Positions 18,406-26,899 of a stretch of DNA of 64,000 nt are shown one piece after another. A program made the translations under genes and the position numbers. Below the pieces are notes generated by a model. The model was not told the DNA's origin and made no database searches. It saw nothing but the letters and a program-made list of their open reading frames with translations. Numbering within the stretch: the first letter of the stretch is position 1; every line of letters begins with the position of its first letter. The stretch spans positions 44,285 to 108,284 of the forward strand of contig NZ_JYJF01000008.1 in the NCBI RefSeq assembly GCF_000955975.1, in the 5' to 3' direction. The DNA is from Saccharothrix sp. ST-888 (GTDB lineage: Bacteria > Actinomycetota > Actinomycetes > Streptomycetales > Streptomycetaceae).

Positions 18406-20009
18406 GCACTACCGAACCCGGCCAGTCGGCCACCGAACCCGCAGCGCCCGCTCCGGCCACCCTGACGCAGAGTCAGGTCAGGCTGGCCATCGGCGGCGTG
18501 ATGGTCGGCATGCTCCTCTCCGCCCTGGACCAGACCGTGGTGGGCACGGCGCTCCCGCGCATCGTCAGCGACCTGGGCGGCCTCGACAAGCTGCCCTGGG
18601 TGGTGACGGCCTACCTGCTGACCTCGATGGCGGTCACCCCGCTCTGGGGCAAGCTCTCCGACCTGTATGGCCGCCGGCCGGCCTTCCAGGCCGCCGTGGT
18701 CATCTTCCTGCTCGGCTCGGTGCTGTGCGGGGTGGCCCAGAGCCTCGGCCAGCTGGTCGTCTTCCGCGCACTCCAGGGCGTGGGCGGCGGCGGCCTGTTC
18801 GTGCTCGCCCTGAGCGTGATCGGCGACGTCGTCCCGCCGCAGGAGCGCGGACGCTACCAGGGCCTGTTCGGCGCCGTGTTCGGGCTGGCGAGCGTCGGCG
18901 GACCGCTGGCGGGCGGCTGGTTCACCGACGGCCCCGGCTGGCGCTGGGTGTTCTACGTCAACGTCCCGGTCGGCCTGGCCGCCCTGGTGGTGACCTCGCT
19001 CGGGCTGCGCCTGCCGATCGCGCGCCGGAGCCACCGGATCGACTACGCGGGCGCGGGCCTGGTGGTGGCGGCCGTGACCTCCCTGCTGCTCTACCTCAAC
19101 TGGGCCGGGACACAGTATGGTTGGGGCGCACCCGGCCCGCTCGCGCTGGTCGCCGGGTTCGTCCTGCTCACCGTCGCCTTCGTGCTGGTGGAGCAGCGGG
19201 CGGCCGAACCGGTGCTGCCGATGAGCCTGTTCCGCAACGGCGTCTTCAGCATCGGAGCGCTGTTCGGATTCGCCACCGGAGCCGCGATGTTCGGCGGGAT
19301 CGTCTTCCTCCCGGTCTACCTCCAGGTGGTCCAGGGCATGTCGCCGACGCGCTCCGGACTGGCCATGCTGCCCGCCATGTTCGGGCTCATCGCCACCTCC
19401 ATGTACTCCGGCCAGATGATCAGCAAGACCGGCAAGTACAAGATCTTCCCGATCTGCGGCGCGGTGGCGCTGGTGGTGGCCATGCCGCTGCTCTCCTCCG
19501 TCGGCGTGGACACCCCGTACGGGCTGGTCGCGCTCTACTCGGCGCTGTTCGGTGCGGGTGTCGGCCTGACCATGCAGACCATCGTGACCGCCGTGCAGAA
19601 CAGCGTGCCGCTGAAGGACATGGGCGCCGCCACCAGTGCGGCCAACTTCGCCCAGCGGCTCGGCGCGGCCGTCGGCACCGCGGTGCTCGGGGCCGTCCTC
19701 GCCTCCCGGCTCGCCACCCACCTGGCCGAGCAGGTGCCTGCCGACGCGATGCCGGCCGCCGGCTCGGGGGCCCGGCTGGGCGCGAACGTGGAGGCGGTGC
19801 ACGCCCTGGCGGAACCGCTCAGGCACCAGGTGCTGACCGCGTTCTCCGACGCGCTCTCCGACGTCTTCCTGACCTGCGTGCCGATGGTGCTGGTGGCCCT
19901 GGTGATCTCCTTCTTCCTGCGCGAGAGCACCCCCAGGCCCCAGCCCGCGGCCCCCGCCGCCGACCAGGCCGGAGCCGCAGGCCAGGCCGGGGCGGCCGGC
20001 CGGGGCTGA
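18402..20009 (+). CDS. MFS drug exporter, 14-TM DHA2 (EmrB/QacA) family
   Basis: This is an inner-membrane proton-coupled exporter of 535 residues. It has the motif-A loop GKLSDLYGRRPA, the DHA2 signature LDQTVVGTALPRI in the first helix, and about 14 hydrophobic segments spread over its length. The ATG overlaps the stop of PKS protein 2 by 4 nt, so the exporter is made with the synthase. This suggests it exports the product and contributes to self-resistance. The C-terminal tail is Ala/Gly/Pro-rich and probably cytosolic. Confidence 0.93.
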   Translation: MSTTEPGQSATEPAAPAPATLTQSQVRLAIGGVMVGMLLSALDQTVVGTALPRIVSDLGGLDKLPWVVTAYLLTSMAVTPLWGKLSDLYGRRPAFQAAVVIFLLGSVLCGVAQSLGQLVVFRALQGVGGGGLFVLALSVIGDVVPPQERGRYQGLFGAVFGLASVGGPLAGGWFTDGPGWRWVFYVNVPVGLAALVVTSLGLRLPIARRSHRIDYAGAGLVVAAVTSLLLYLNWAGTQYGWGAPGPLALVAGFVLLTVAFVLVEQRAAEPVLPMSLFRNGVFSIGALFGFATGAAMFGGIVFLPVYLQVVQGMSPTRSGLAMLPAMFGLIATSMYSGQMISKTGKYKIFPICGAVALVVAMPLLSSVGVDTPYGLVALYSALFGAGVGLTMQTIVTAVQNSVPLKDMGAATSAANFAQRLGAAVGTAVLGAVLASRLATHLAEQVPADAMPAAGSGARLGANVEAVHALAEPLRHQVLTAFSDALSDVFLTCVPMVLVALVISFFLRESTPRPQPAAPAADQAGAAGQAGAAGRG

Positions 20010-20019
20010 ACCGGCGGAC

Positions 20020-20062
20020 TGCTCAAATCTGCACAGACGCCGCAGCGGGGCGCGCCTAACGT
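20020..20062 (+). promoter_or_regulatory. Crp-type operator and -10 box (site D), AT-ER 2 operon
   Basis: The operator TGCTCA-AATC-TGCACA (20020-20035, one half-site mismatch) lies 21 nt before TAACGT (20057-20062). The predicted start is near 20069, leaving a leader of about 99 nt before the ATG at 20168. It would drive the three genes 20168-24411. Confidence 0.77.
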
Positions 20063-20167
20063 CCATGGAGGACGTCAACACGGCGCGCCCCGTTGCCTGT
20101 TGCGGCAGATCTGCCGCGTGCCGGGCGCCCGGAGGACCATGACCTCACCCCAGGAAGGGCATCGCCC

Positions 20168-21073
20168 ATGACCGACCAGCCGCGCCCGCACACCGCCACC
20201 GGAGCCGCGCCGCTCCCGGCCTCGCACCAGAGCTCGGTGCCGGCGGACAAGCTGCTGCACTCGGGCAACGCCGGGTTCATCATCGCCCGCAGCGCCCAGC
20301 TCAAGTACGAGCACCGCGAGGACGGCCGGAAGCTCTTCGCCGACGTCATCGGCTACATGAACCAGGCCGACGTGAACGGCGCCTCGTTCTTCTTCTACGA
20401 GGAGGCGTTCGGGGTGCAGGACCGCATCCACTGGCTGATCCACTGGAAGTCGCCGAACGACTACGCGCTCAGCCTGCACATGGTCGACCACGACGAGAAG
20501 ATGATCGACCTGCTGGAGTCCGACCGGGTGGTGGACGACGACGGCAGCGGCGCCTGGGGGCGCGCCGTGGTCGAGGGCACCGTCGAGGAGCGCATCCTGG
20601 TGCCGCAGCACGGCCTGGTGCACGACGAGGGCGGCCACGCCGGGGACACCTGGGTCGACCCGGCCTCGCACCAGACCTCGGTGGCCGACGAGCTGCTGCT
20701 CAACTCGGCGAACGCCGGGCTGACCGTGCACCGGACCGGCCAGGCCCGGCACGAATTCCGCAAGGAGGCCCGCTACTACGCCTTCGCCTGGCAGAACTAC
20801 GTCAACGAGCGGCTCGCCGGCGCGGTGACCTCGTACCTCTACGAGGAGACCTTCGGCGTGATGGACAAGCTGCACTGGCTGATCCACCTGCGCTCGTTCG
20901 CCGACTACCAGGCCCTGCTGGACCTCGAACGGCATGATCCGGACTTCCGCCGGCTGTTCGAGAAGGAGTTCATCACCGCCTCCAAGGGCGGTGGCAGTTG
21001 GGGCCGCACCTTCCTGGACGGCAGCATCGCGGACACCCTGCTGCTGCCCTACCAGATGCCGACGTCGGCCTGA
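20168..21073 (+). CDS. Unknown protein with internal duplication (YEE-FG / HWLIH repeats), copy 1
   Basis: I do not recognise a function. The 301-residue protein is made of two homologous halves, about 20-150 and 160-295. Each half has an NAG segment near its start, the motif YEExFGxxD(R/K)xHWLIH, and an end of the type GxWGRxxxxGxxxxxxLxP. The paralogue at 23491 has the same plan, giving four copies around AT-ER 2. The length per repeat and the aromatic/His core suggest a ferredoxin-like alpha/beta-barrel of NIPSNAP or EthD type, but that is only a guess. No signal peptide or membrane segment is seen. The ATG at 20168 has a GGAAGG site. Confidence 0.75.
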   Translation: MTDQPRPHTATGAAPLPASHQSSVPADKLLHSGNAGFIIARSAQLKYEHREDGRKLFADVIGYMNQADVNGASFFFYEEAFGVQDRIHWLIHWKSPNDYALSLHMVDHDEKMIDLLESDRVVDDDGSGAWGRAVVEGTVEERILVPQHGLVHDEGGHAGDTWVDPASHQTSVADELLLNSANAGLTVHRTGQARHEFRKEARYYAFAWQNYVNERLAGAVTSYLYEETFGVMDKLHWLIHLRSFADYQALLDLERHDPDFRRLFEKEFITASKGGGSWGRTFLDGSIADTLLLPYQMPTSA

Positions 21074-21125
21074 CCGGCGCCCAAGAACTCGACGGCCCAG
21101 GAACTCGACGGGAGAGGGGCGCGCC

Positions 21126-23420
21126 ATGGAGGCGTGGGTGTTCACCGGTCAGGGCTCGCAGCGCAAGGGCATGGGGGCGGGACTCCTGGAGCGGTACCCG
21201 GAGCACTGCGCCACGGCCGACCGGGTGCTCGGCCGTTCCGTCCGGGAGCTGTGCCTCCAGGACCCGGACGGCCTGCTGGGGCTCACCCGGTACGCCCAGC
21301 CCGCGCTGTTCGTGGTCAACGCGCTCGGCTGCCTCGCCGCCCGGGAGGAGGGCGCCGCGCCGGACTTCCTGGCGGGCCATAGCCTCGGCGAGTACGTGGC
21401 GCTGTTCGCGGCGGGCTGCTTCGACTTCGAGACCGGTGTGCGACTGGTCGCGCGGCGGGGCGAGTTGATGGGCGAGGCGGGCGGCGGCGGCATGGCGGCC
21501 GTCGTCGGTCTGGCCGCCGAGCAGGTCGCCGCGCTGCTGGCCGACGGCGGTCTCACCGAGGTCGACATCGCCAACCACAACTCGGCGACCCAGGTGGTGG
21601 TCGCCGGTCCGGCCGAGGCGATCCCGGCGGTGCGGGAGCTGGTCCGCCGGCACGGCACCGGCCGGTGCGTCCCGCTCAACGTCGGCACGGCCTTCCACTC
21701 CCGGCACATGGCGGACGCCGCCCGCCGCTTCGCCCGGTTCCTGGTCGGCTTCCGGCTGGCGGACCCGCAGCTGCCGGTGATCTCCAACGTCACCGCCGAG
21801 CCGTACCGACCGGGCACGGTGGCCGAGTTGCTCGGCCGGCAGATCGACAGCCCGGTGCGGTGGCGCGAGAGCATGCACGAACTGCTCCGGCAGGGCGTGT
21901 CCGAGCTGCGCGAGATCGGACCGGCGCCGGTGCTCACCGCGTTCTGGGAGACGGCCCGCAACGAACCGCGCCTCCCGGCCCGCTCCGCCGCACCCCCGCC
22001 GCCCGCCGCTTCGGCACCGCTGCGGTCGCCTGCGGTACCGGACCGGGGGGCGGCGGATCCGGACCCGGGTGCCGCAGCCCTCGGCAGCGCCGAGTTCCGC
22101 CGGGACTACGGCCTGCGCTACGCCTACCTGGCCGGCGGGATGTTCCGCGGGGTCGCCTCGACCGCGCTGGTGGTCCGGCTGGCCAGGGCCGGGCTGATGG
22201 GCTACTTCGGGGCCGGCGGGCTCGCCGCGCCGGACGTCCGCCGGGGCCTGGGGACCATCCGTGCGGAGCTGGGCGCCGACGGCGCGTTCGGGGTGAACGT
22301 GCTGCACAGCATCGACGAACCGGGGCCGGAGGAGCGGCTGGTCGACCTCTGTCTGGAGTACGGCGTGCGGTTCGTGGAGGCCGCCGCCTTCACCGGTGTC
22401 ACCCCGGCCCTGGTGCGGTTCCGCTTCACGGGCGCGCACCGCGACGCCGACGGCCGTCCGACGGCGGTCCGGCACGTGCTGGCCAAGGTCTCCCGGCCCG
22501 AGGTCGCCGCGGAGTTCCTGGCGCCCGCGCCGGAGGCCGTGGTGGCCCGGCTGGTGGCCGCCGGCGGGCTGACCCGCGAGGAGGGCGAGGTCGCCCGGCT
22601 GCTGCCGGTCAGCGCGGACCTGTGCGTGGAGGCCGACTCCGGCGGCCACACCGACGGCGGCGTCGCGCTCACCCTGGTCCCGTCGCTCGGCCGGCTGCGC
22701 GACGAACTCGCCGCACGGTACGGCTACCCCGAGCGGGTACGGGTCGGCGCGGCCGGCGGCCTCGGCAGCCCGGAGGCGGTGGCGGCGGCCTTCATGCTCG
22801 GCGCGGACTTCGTGGTCACCGGCTCGGTCAACCAGTGCACGCCCGAGGCCGACACGTCCGACGCGGTGAAGGACCTGCTCGCCACGCTGGACGTCCAGGA
22901 CACCGCCTACGCGCCCGCCGGAGACCTCTTCGAACTCGGGGCCAGGGTCCAGGTGGTGCGGAAGGGTACCCTCTTCGCCGCCCGGGCCAACCGCCTCCAC
23001 CAGCTGTACCGGCAGCACGGCTCGCTCGCGGAGCTGGACGAGGCCACCAGACGGAGCCTGGAGCGCACCTGCTTCCGCCGGCCCCTGGAGCAGGTCTGGA
23101 AGGAGACCCGCGAGTACTTCCTCGGCATCGGCCGCACGGACCAGGTGGAGCGGGCCGAGCGCGACCCCAAGCACCTGATGGCGCTGGTGTTCCGTTCCTA
23201 CTTCGCCCGGAGCAACAGTGCGGCCCGGGCCGGCGATCCGGCCGAGCGGGCCAACTACCAGATCCACAGCGGGCCGGCCATCGGCGCGTTCAACCGCCTC
23301 GTCCACGGCACCGAGCTGGCCGACTGGCGGGCCCGGCACGTCGACGCCGTCGCCGAGCTGCTGATGCGCGGCGCCGCACGGACCGTCCGTGAGCGGTTCG
23401 CCGCACTCGCGCGGGACTGA
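21126..23420 (+). CDS. trans-AT acyltransferase fused to enoylreductase (AT-ER 2)
   Basis: This 764-residue AT-ER fusion has both halves intact. The acyltransferase (about 1-280) has GQGSQRKGMG, Ser86 in GHSLGEY and His191 in AFHSRHM, and should supply malonyl to the AT-less modules. The PfaD-like FMN enoylreductase (about 320-755) has YFGAGGL, FGVNVLHS, EADSGGHTDG with His508, and GADFVVTGSVNQ. It could reduce a double bond in trans, since no module carries an ER. It sits between the two repeat proteins, with gaps of 52 and 70 nt, in a likely three-gene operon under operator D. The ATG at 21126 has a GAGAGGGG site. AT-ER 1 (9646) is a paralogue with a decayed ER. Confidence 0.92.
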   Translation: MEAWVFTGQGSQRKGMGAGLLERYPEHCATADRVLGRSVRELCLQDPDGLLGLTRYAQPALFVVNALGCLAAREEGAAPDFLAGHSLGEYVALFAAGCFDFETGVRLVARRGELMGEAGGGGMAAVVGLAAEQVAALLADGGLTEVDIANHNSATQVVVAGPAEAIPAVRELVRRHGTGRCVPLNVGTAFHSRHMADAARRFARFLVGFRLADPQLPVISNVTAEPYRPGTVAELLGRQIDSPVRWRESMHELLRQGVSELREIGPAPVLTAFWETARNEPRLPARSAAPPPPAASAPLRSPAVPDRGAADPDPGAAALGSAEFRRDYGLRYAYLAGGMFRGVASTALVVRLARAGLMGYFGAGGLAAPDVRRGLGTIRAELGADGAFGVNVLHSIDEPGPEERLVDLCLEYGVRFVEAAAFTGVTPALVRFRFTGAHRDADGRPTAVRHVLAKVSRPEVAAEFLAPAPEAVVARLVAAGGLTREEGEVARLLPVSADLCVEADSGGHTDGGVALTLVPSLGRLRDELAARYGYPERVRVGAAGGLGSPEAVAAAFMLGADFVVTGSVNQCTPEADTSDAVKDLLATLDVQDTAYAPAGDLFELGARVQVVRKGTLFAARANRLHQLYRQHGSLAELDEATRRSLERTCFRRPLEQVWKETREYFLGIGRTDQVERAERDPKHLMALVFRSYFARSNSAARAGDPAERANYQIHSGPAIGAFNRLVHGTELADWRARHVDAVAELLMRGAARTVRERFAALARD

Positions 23421-23490
23421 GACCGACCGGCACACGGGGGCGCCGTCCCCTGTCCAGTACCTCCACCGACGCACCTTTGAGGGAGAGACC

Positions 23491-24411
23491 ATGACTGCCT
23501 CGGGCACTTTCGTCCCGTCCGCCCTGCACCAGGCCGGCCTGCCGGTCGAGAGCGTGCTGCACTCGGCCAGCGCCGGCGTCATCGTCGAGCGGGTCGGCCA
23601 GATCGCGCCCGGACGTGCCGACGCCGCCCGGGCGGTGGCCCGCGAGCTGGCCGAGTACATCAACACCAAGCACGGGCAACTGGCCACCGCCTTCGTCTAC
23701 GAGGAGACCTTCGGCACCAAGGACCGCCTGCACTGGCTGCTGCACTTCCGCTCGCTGACGGACTACGAGGCGCTGCTGCACCTGGGCGGCCCCACCGACC
23801 TGCGCAACGGCGTCTTCGGCGGCGCGGTCGCCGAACGCCACGGCGACGCCTGGAACGAGGCGTTCGTACCCGGCAGCGTGCAGGAGACGGTGCTGCTGCC
23901 GCACCGGTGGGGGATCTTCGGCACGGCGACCGAGGCGATGGCGCAGGATCCGGCGATGAGCCCGATCAGCGACGGCACTCCGCCGAGGTTCCTGGTGCAG
24001 CCGGCCCAGCAGCAGACCTCGACGCCCCCCGAGCGCACGCTGAACACGGCGACGGCCGGTGTGATCATGCGGCGCACGGTGGACTTCAACTACGCCTTCC
24101 GCGCCGAGGCCCGGGTCTTCGCGCGGACCATCGCCGAGACCGTCAACCTGAACGCGGACGGGCAGGCCACCGTGCTGCTCTTCGAGGAGCCCTTCGGCCC
24201 GATGGACCGGGTGCACTTCCTGATCCACATGAAGTCGCTCGGCTCGCTCTACACGCTGATGGGACTGGACGCCCGGACGGACCCGCAGGCGCCGCGCGCG
24301 GGCTACATCCAGGACTGGATCTCGGCGGACAAGGGCGGCGGCTCCTGGGACCGGATCATCGTCCAGGGCAGCACCCGGGACAGCGCGCTGACGCCCCAGC
24401 TCTGGCGCTGA
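23491..24411 (+). CDS. Unknown protein with internal duplication (YEE-FG / HWLIH repeats), copy 2
   Basis: This 306-residue paralogue of the 20168 protein also has two halves, about 8-140 and 165-305. They carry VYEETFGTKDRLHWLLH and LFEEPFGPMDRVHFLIH. The second half ends with SADKGGGSWDR, like the second half of copy 1 (TASKGGGSWGR). The function is unknown; a dimeric alpha/beta-barrel fold is a possibility from motif spacing only. It is the last gene of the operon, with an ATG after GAGGGAGAG, and is followed by a strong hairpin. Conserved Glu and His residues in every copy suggest binding or catalysis rather than a purely structural role. Confidence 0.75.
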   Translation: MTASGTFVPSALHQAGLPVESVLHSASAGVIVERVGQIAPGRADAARAVARELAEYINTKHGQLATAFVYEETFGTKDRLHWLLHFRSLTDYEALLHLGGPTDLRNGVFGGAVAERHGDAWNEAFVPGSVQETVLLPHRWGIFGTATEAMAQDPAMSPISDGTPPRFLVQPAQQQTSTPPERTLNTATAGVIMRRTVDFNYAFRAEARVFARTIAETVNLNADGQATVLLFEEPFGPMDRVHFLIHMKSLGSLYTLMGLDARTDPQAPRAGYIQDWISADKGGGSWDRIIVQGSTRDSALTPQLWR

Positions 24412-24458
24412 GCGACGTCCGCTGAACTGCGTCCGCCGAGTTGCGTCCGCCGAACGGA

Positions 24459-24491
24459 GTGTGCCGCCGACCGGTCCGGTCGGCGGCACAC
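24459..24491. terminator. Bidirectional hairpin terminator
   Basis: A 15-bp perfect stem (24459-24473 with 24477-24491) and 3-nt loop lie between the convergent genes ending at 24411 and 24509. The symmetry and position suit termination from both sides. Confidence 0.75.
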
Positions 24492-24508
24492 CCGCAGCGG
24501 GGCCGGGA

Positions 24509-25636
24509 TCAGTCGGCCTGCGCCACCTCGACCTCGTGGCCGGCCGCGTCCGGCTCGGCGAACTCCAGCAGCCGTCGGCCCTCCGCCTGCACCGCGGCCA
24601 GGTCCGCCGGGCCGAGGCCGCCGAAGGTCTCGACGGCCAGCACCGCGCCGGACCTGCGCTCCTTCCGGATCTTCCACACGCCCGCGACGAAGCCGTCCAC
24701 CAGCAGCGTGGGCAGCACACGGGCGCCCGGCCGGTAGACCCGGGTGCGGTGCTCGTCGGCGATGACCCGGCTGCGGTCGGCGTGTGCCAGCAGGAGGTTG
24801 TCCCACTCGGGCAGGAAGCGCGGCGGCGCGGTGGTGCCGGCGTCCGGCAGCGGGCCGTCCGGCACGTCGAACAGCTCGGTGCCCTGGTCGTCGCGGAACA
24901 CCCGCAGTTCGGGGCGCAGCCGCTTGAGCACCGGGCCCAGCCCGGTCAGCCCGGACCAGGACTGGACGTCCTTCGCGCTCGCGGGCCCGAACGCCGTCAG
25001 GTAGCGCAGCACCAGCCCGTCCGGCTCGGCGGCGGGGGAGGGCTCCTTGCCGAGCCACTCGTCGGCGTTGGCGTACGTCGCGTTCGCGCCCGAGCCCCAG
25101 GTGCCGCCGGGCGGTACCTGCACGACCGGCAGATGGGTGCGCAGGGTGATGTAGGCGAGCGCCGAAGCGTCCCGGTCGGGCCGGGACGCCAGCAGCTCGG
25201 CGCCCAACTCGCCGTAGCTGCGGGGACGCTCGCCGACCAGTGCGCGTGCCTCGGCGGTCAGCGCGGCGATGTCGAGGCCCTCGGCGCGCTTGCCCATGAA
25301 GCCCCGCATGGCCTTGGTCAGCGCCGGCTGGACCGGTGTGCGGAAGTCCAGGAAGTCCCGCGCGGACATCACCTGCAGGGTGGCGCGCAGCATGGTCGCC
25401 CGCACCACCTGGCGGCTCTCCATCAGCTCGGTGAGGTGCTCGCGGCGGAAGTCCGCCAGCCGGCTCCACAGGCCCAGGTAGGGCGGGTTGGGGACCTGCG
25501 CCTGGAGCGCGACGACCTGTTCGACCGCGTCCAGCACCGGCAGTGCGGCTCGCTCCAGGAGCAGCTGTCTGGCCAGCGTGGCCCGGTTGAGCCGGGCCCG
25601 GTCGAGGACCTCTCCCGTCGCCGCTGATCCGCTCAT
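24509..25636 (-). CDS. Winged-helix DNA-binding protein, AlkZ/HTH_42-like DNA glycosylase
   Basis: This 375-residue protein belongs to the winged-helix HTH_42 superfamily, whose AlkZ and YcaQ members are glycosylases that excise bulky or cross-linked DNA adducts. Near the N-terminus it has VVALQAQVPN, matching the catalytic Q-x-Q motif of the AlkZ branch, then VRATMLRATLQVM where AlkZ-type proteins usually have RGTLH. The ATG at 25636 follows AGGAAGGAG; an upstream in-frame start lacks a good site. AlkZ-like genes often sit in clusters for DNA-alkylating products as self-resistance. Leinamycin itself alkylates guanine N7, so the role fits, but activity here is inferred. It is third in a minus-strand unit behind operator F. 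Confidence 0.75.
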   Translation of the reverse strand: MSGSAATGEVLDRARLNRATLARQLLLERAALPVLDAVEQVVALQAQVPNPPYLGLWSRLADFRREHLTELMESRQVVRATMLRATLQVMSARDFLDFRTPVQPALTKAMRGFMGKRAEGLDIAALTAEARALVGERPRSYGELGAELLASRPDRDASALAYITLRTHLPVVQVPPGGTWGSGANATYANADEWLGKEPSPAAEPDGLVLRYLTAFGPASAKDVQSWSGLTGLGPVLKRLRPELRVFRDDQGTELFDVPDGPLPDAGTTAPPRFLPEWDNLLLAHADRSRVIADEHRTRVYRPGARVLPTLLVDGFVAGVWKIRKERRSGAVLAVETFGGLGPADLAAVQAEGRRLLEFAEPDAAGHEVEVAQAD

Positions 25637-25738
25637 GGCACTCCTTCCTCGGCTGCCGCCCGGCAGCGCCGGACACGGCCGCGGGTGCGGTGCCCGGCCG
25701 TGTACCCGGCACCGGCACCGCACCCGCAGACTCGGGCG

Positions 25739-26098
25739 TCAGGAGAAGACGGTAATACAGAACTGGTGCCCCGCAGGGTCGTTGAGGACCAGCCACTTCT
25801 CGCCGCCCGGCTGGAACTCCGGCTTGGTCGCGCCGAGGGCCAGCAGCTCCCGCTCGGCCTCGTCCAGGCTGTCGACCTTGAAGTCCAGGTGGAACTGCTT
25901 GGCGGAGTCCGGCCACTGCGGCGCGGTGTGGTCGGTGACCCGCTGGAAGGCGAGCCGCGGCGTGCCGGCCGGGCCGACGTAGGTGAAGTCGTCGCTGCTG
26001 AACAGGACGTCCCAGCCGGTCACCTTGCAGTAGAACTCGGCCAGCTCCTTCGGCTCGCGGGCATCCAGCGTGATCGCGGCGAGTTCGCCAATGGGCAT
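25739..26098 (-). CDS. VOC-superfamily (glyoxalase/bleomycin-resistance fold) protein
   Basis: This 119-residue protein has one vicinal-oxygen-chelate unit: an N-terminal AAITLDAREPKELAEFY strand-helix, a central FHLDFKVDS strand with the usual metal-ligand His, and a C-terminal LNDPAGHQFCI strand. The family includes glyoxalases, thiol transferases and drug-binding resistance proteins. It lies between the DUF3224 and AlkZ-like genes in one direction, so sequestration or detoxification of the product is the likely role (inference). The ATG has a GGAAGGAAAG site. Confidence 0.85.
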   Translation of the reverse strand: MPIGELAAITLDAREPKELAEFYCKVTGWDVLFSSDDFTYVGPAGTPRLAFQRVTDHTAPQWPDSAKQFHLDFKVDSLDEAERELLALGATKPEFQPGGEKWLVLNDPAGHQFCITVFS

Positions 26099-26279
26099 GG
26101 TGCTTTCCTTCCAGGAGAGGGCTCCGCGTGCGGCGGACCCGTCTGCAGTTCGTGGCAGAACTGCGGCCCCCGCACGCCCCGGCCGGTGCCGGGCAGGGGC
26201 ACGGCCATCGGCGGAGGGCCGCGCACCCGTCCACGAGCTTAGGCCCAGTCGGCTGCCAGGTGAGCGATATGGCGGAGCG

Positions 26280-26687
26280 TCACCCGAACGTGAGATCCAA
26301 TTCGACGTCGGAGTGGCCGTCCGGGCCCGGGTTCTCGCAGACGTACCGGCCGCCGCCCGCGACGCCCGCCAGCTCGCCGGTGCCGGAGCCCGGGACCACG
26401 GTCAGCGCGGCCTCGGCCCGCCCGGCCGCCGTCGCGCCCTCGATGCGCAGTACGAAGCTGCCCTTCCGGTCGCCGATCCGGCCCTCCACCCGCTCCAGCC
26501 CGGTGAAGCCGCTGGTGCCGTCCGTCCCGATGCTGATCAGGCACTCCAGGGTGCCCCGGCCGTCGACGTCGCCCCGGTAGTGGTTGACCACGCTGCCCCG
26601 GAACAGCGCCGGTCCGCCCTCGGCCTCACTGAACGGCTGGGGGGCCCACGCGTCCCAGGTCATCACGCTGGTCGCCGATGTCTCCAT
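26280..26687 (-). CDS. DUF3224-family protein (allene-oxide-cyclase-like barrel)
   Basis: This 135-residue protein has the family pattern: GLERVEGRIGDRKGSFVL, then VVPGSGTGELAGVAG, and a short C-terminal strand. Family members are small beta-barrels without an assigned reaction. It is first of three minus-strand genes (with VOC and AlkZ-like). The ATG at 26687 follows AGAGGAAC; an earlier in-frame ATG at 26765 would start inside the promoter. The predicted Crp-type promoter F lies about 75 nt upstream, so it is probably part of the cluster regulon. Confidence 0.85.
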   Translation of the reverse strand: METSATSVMTWDAWAPQPFSEAEGGPALFRGSVVNHYRGDVDGRGTLECLISIGTDGTSGFTGLERVEGRIGDRKGSFVLRIEGATAAGRAEAALTVVPGSGTGELAGVAGGGRYVCENPGPDGHSDVELDLTFG

Positions 26688-26763
26688 GTCTGTTCCTCTC
26701 CGCTGCCAAGTCGTGTCCGCCGCCAGGTCGTGTCCGGTGCCAGGTCGTGCTGCGGCCGAGGGC

Positions 26764-26806
26764 ATCCTGTCGCCGCCCGCCGCCCCGGGCTGCTCAATAC
26801 TGAGCG
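26764..26806 (-). promoter_or_regulatory. Crp-type operator and -10 box (site F), minus-strand resistance operon
   Basis: Read on the minus strand, the operator is CGCTCA-GTAT-TGAGCA (26806 to 26791), with -10 hexamer CAGGAT (26769 to 26764) at the same spacing as the other sites. The start would be near 26757, 70 nt before the DUF3224 ATG. At the mirror distance on the plus strand there is only GATTTC, a poor -10. Confidence 0.65.
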
Positions 26807-26899
26807 TTTTCCGAAATGGCGGGCAGTGATTTCCGGAAATGCTCGCACGGATTGGCTGCGGACTTCCCGGGGATTCCGCCGGATGCTATTTTCCGGTCC

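Noticed and set aside
26828..26833. Operator F acting on the plus strand
   Set aside because: The hexamer at the required distance is GATTTC, lacking both the first and last T of a -10; the minus-strand hexamer CAGGAT fits better.
26816..26899. Upstream extension of the PIG-L gene
   Set aside because: The extra 28 residues are not family-like and lie over the region next to operator F; the ATG at 26900 directly precedes the usual N-terminus.
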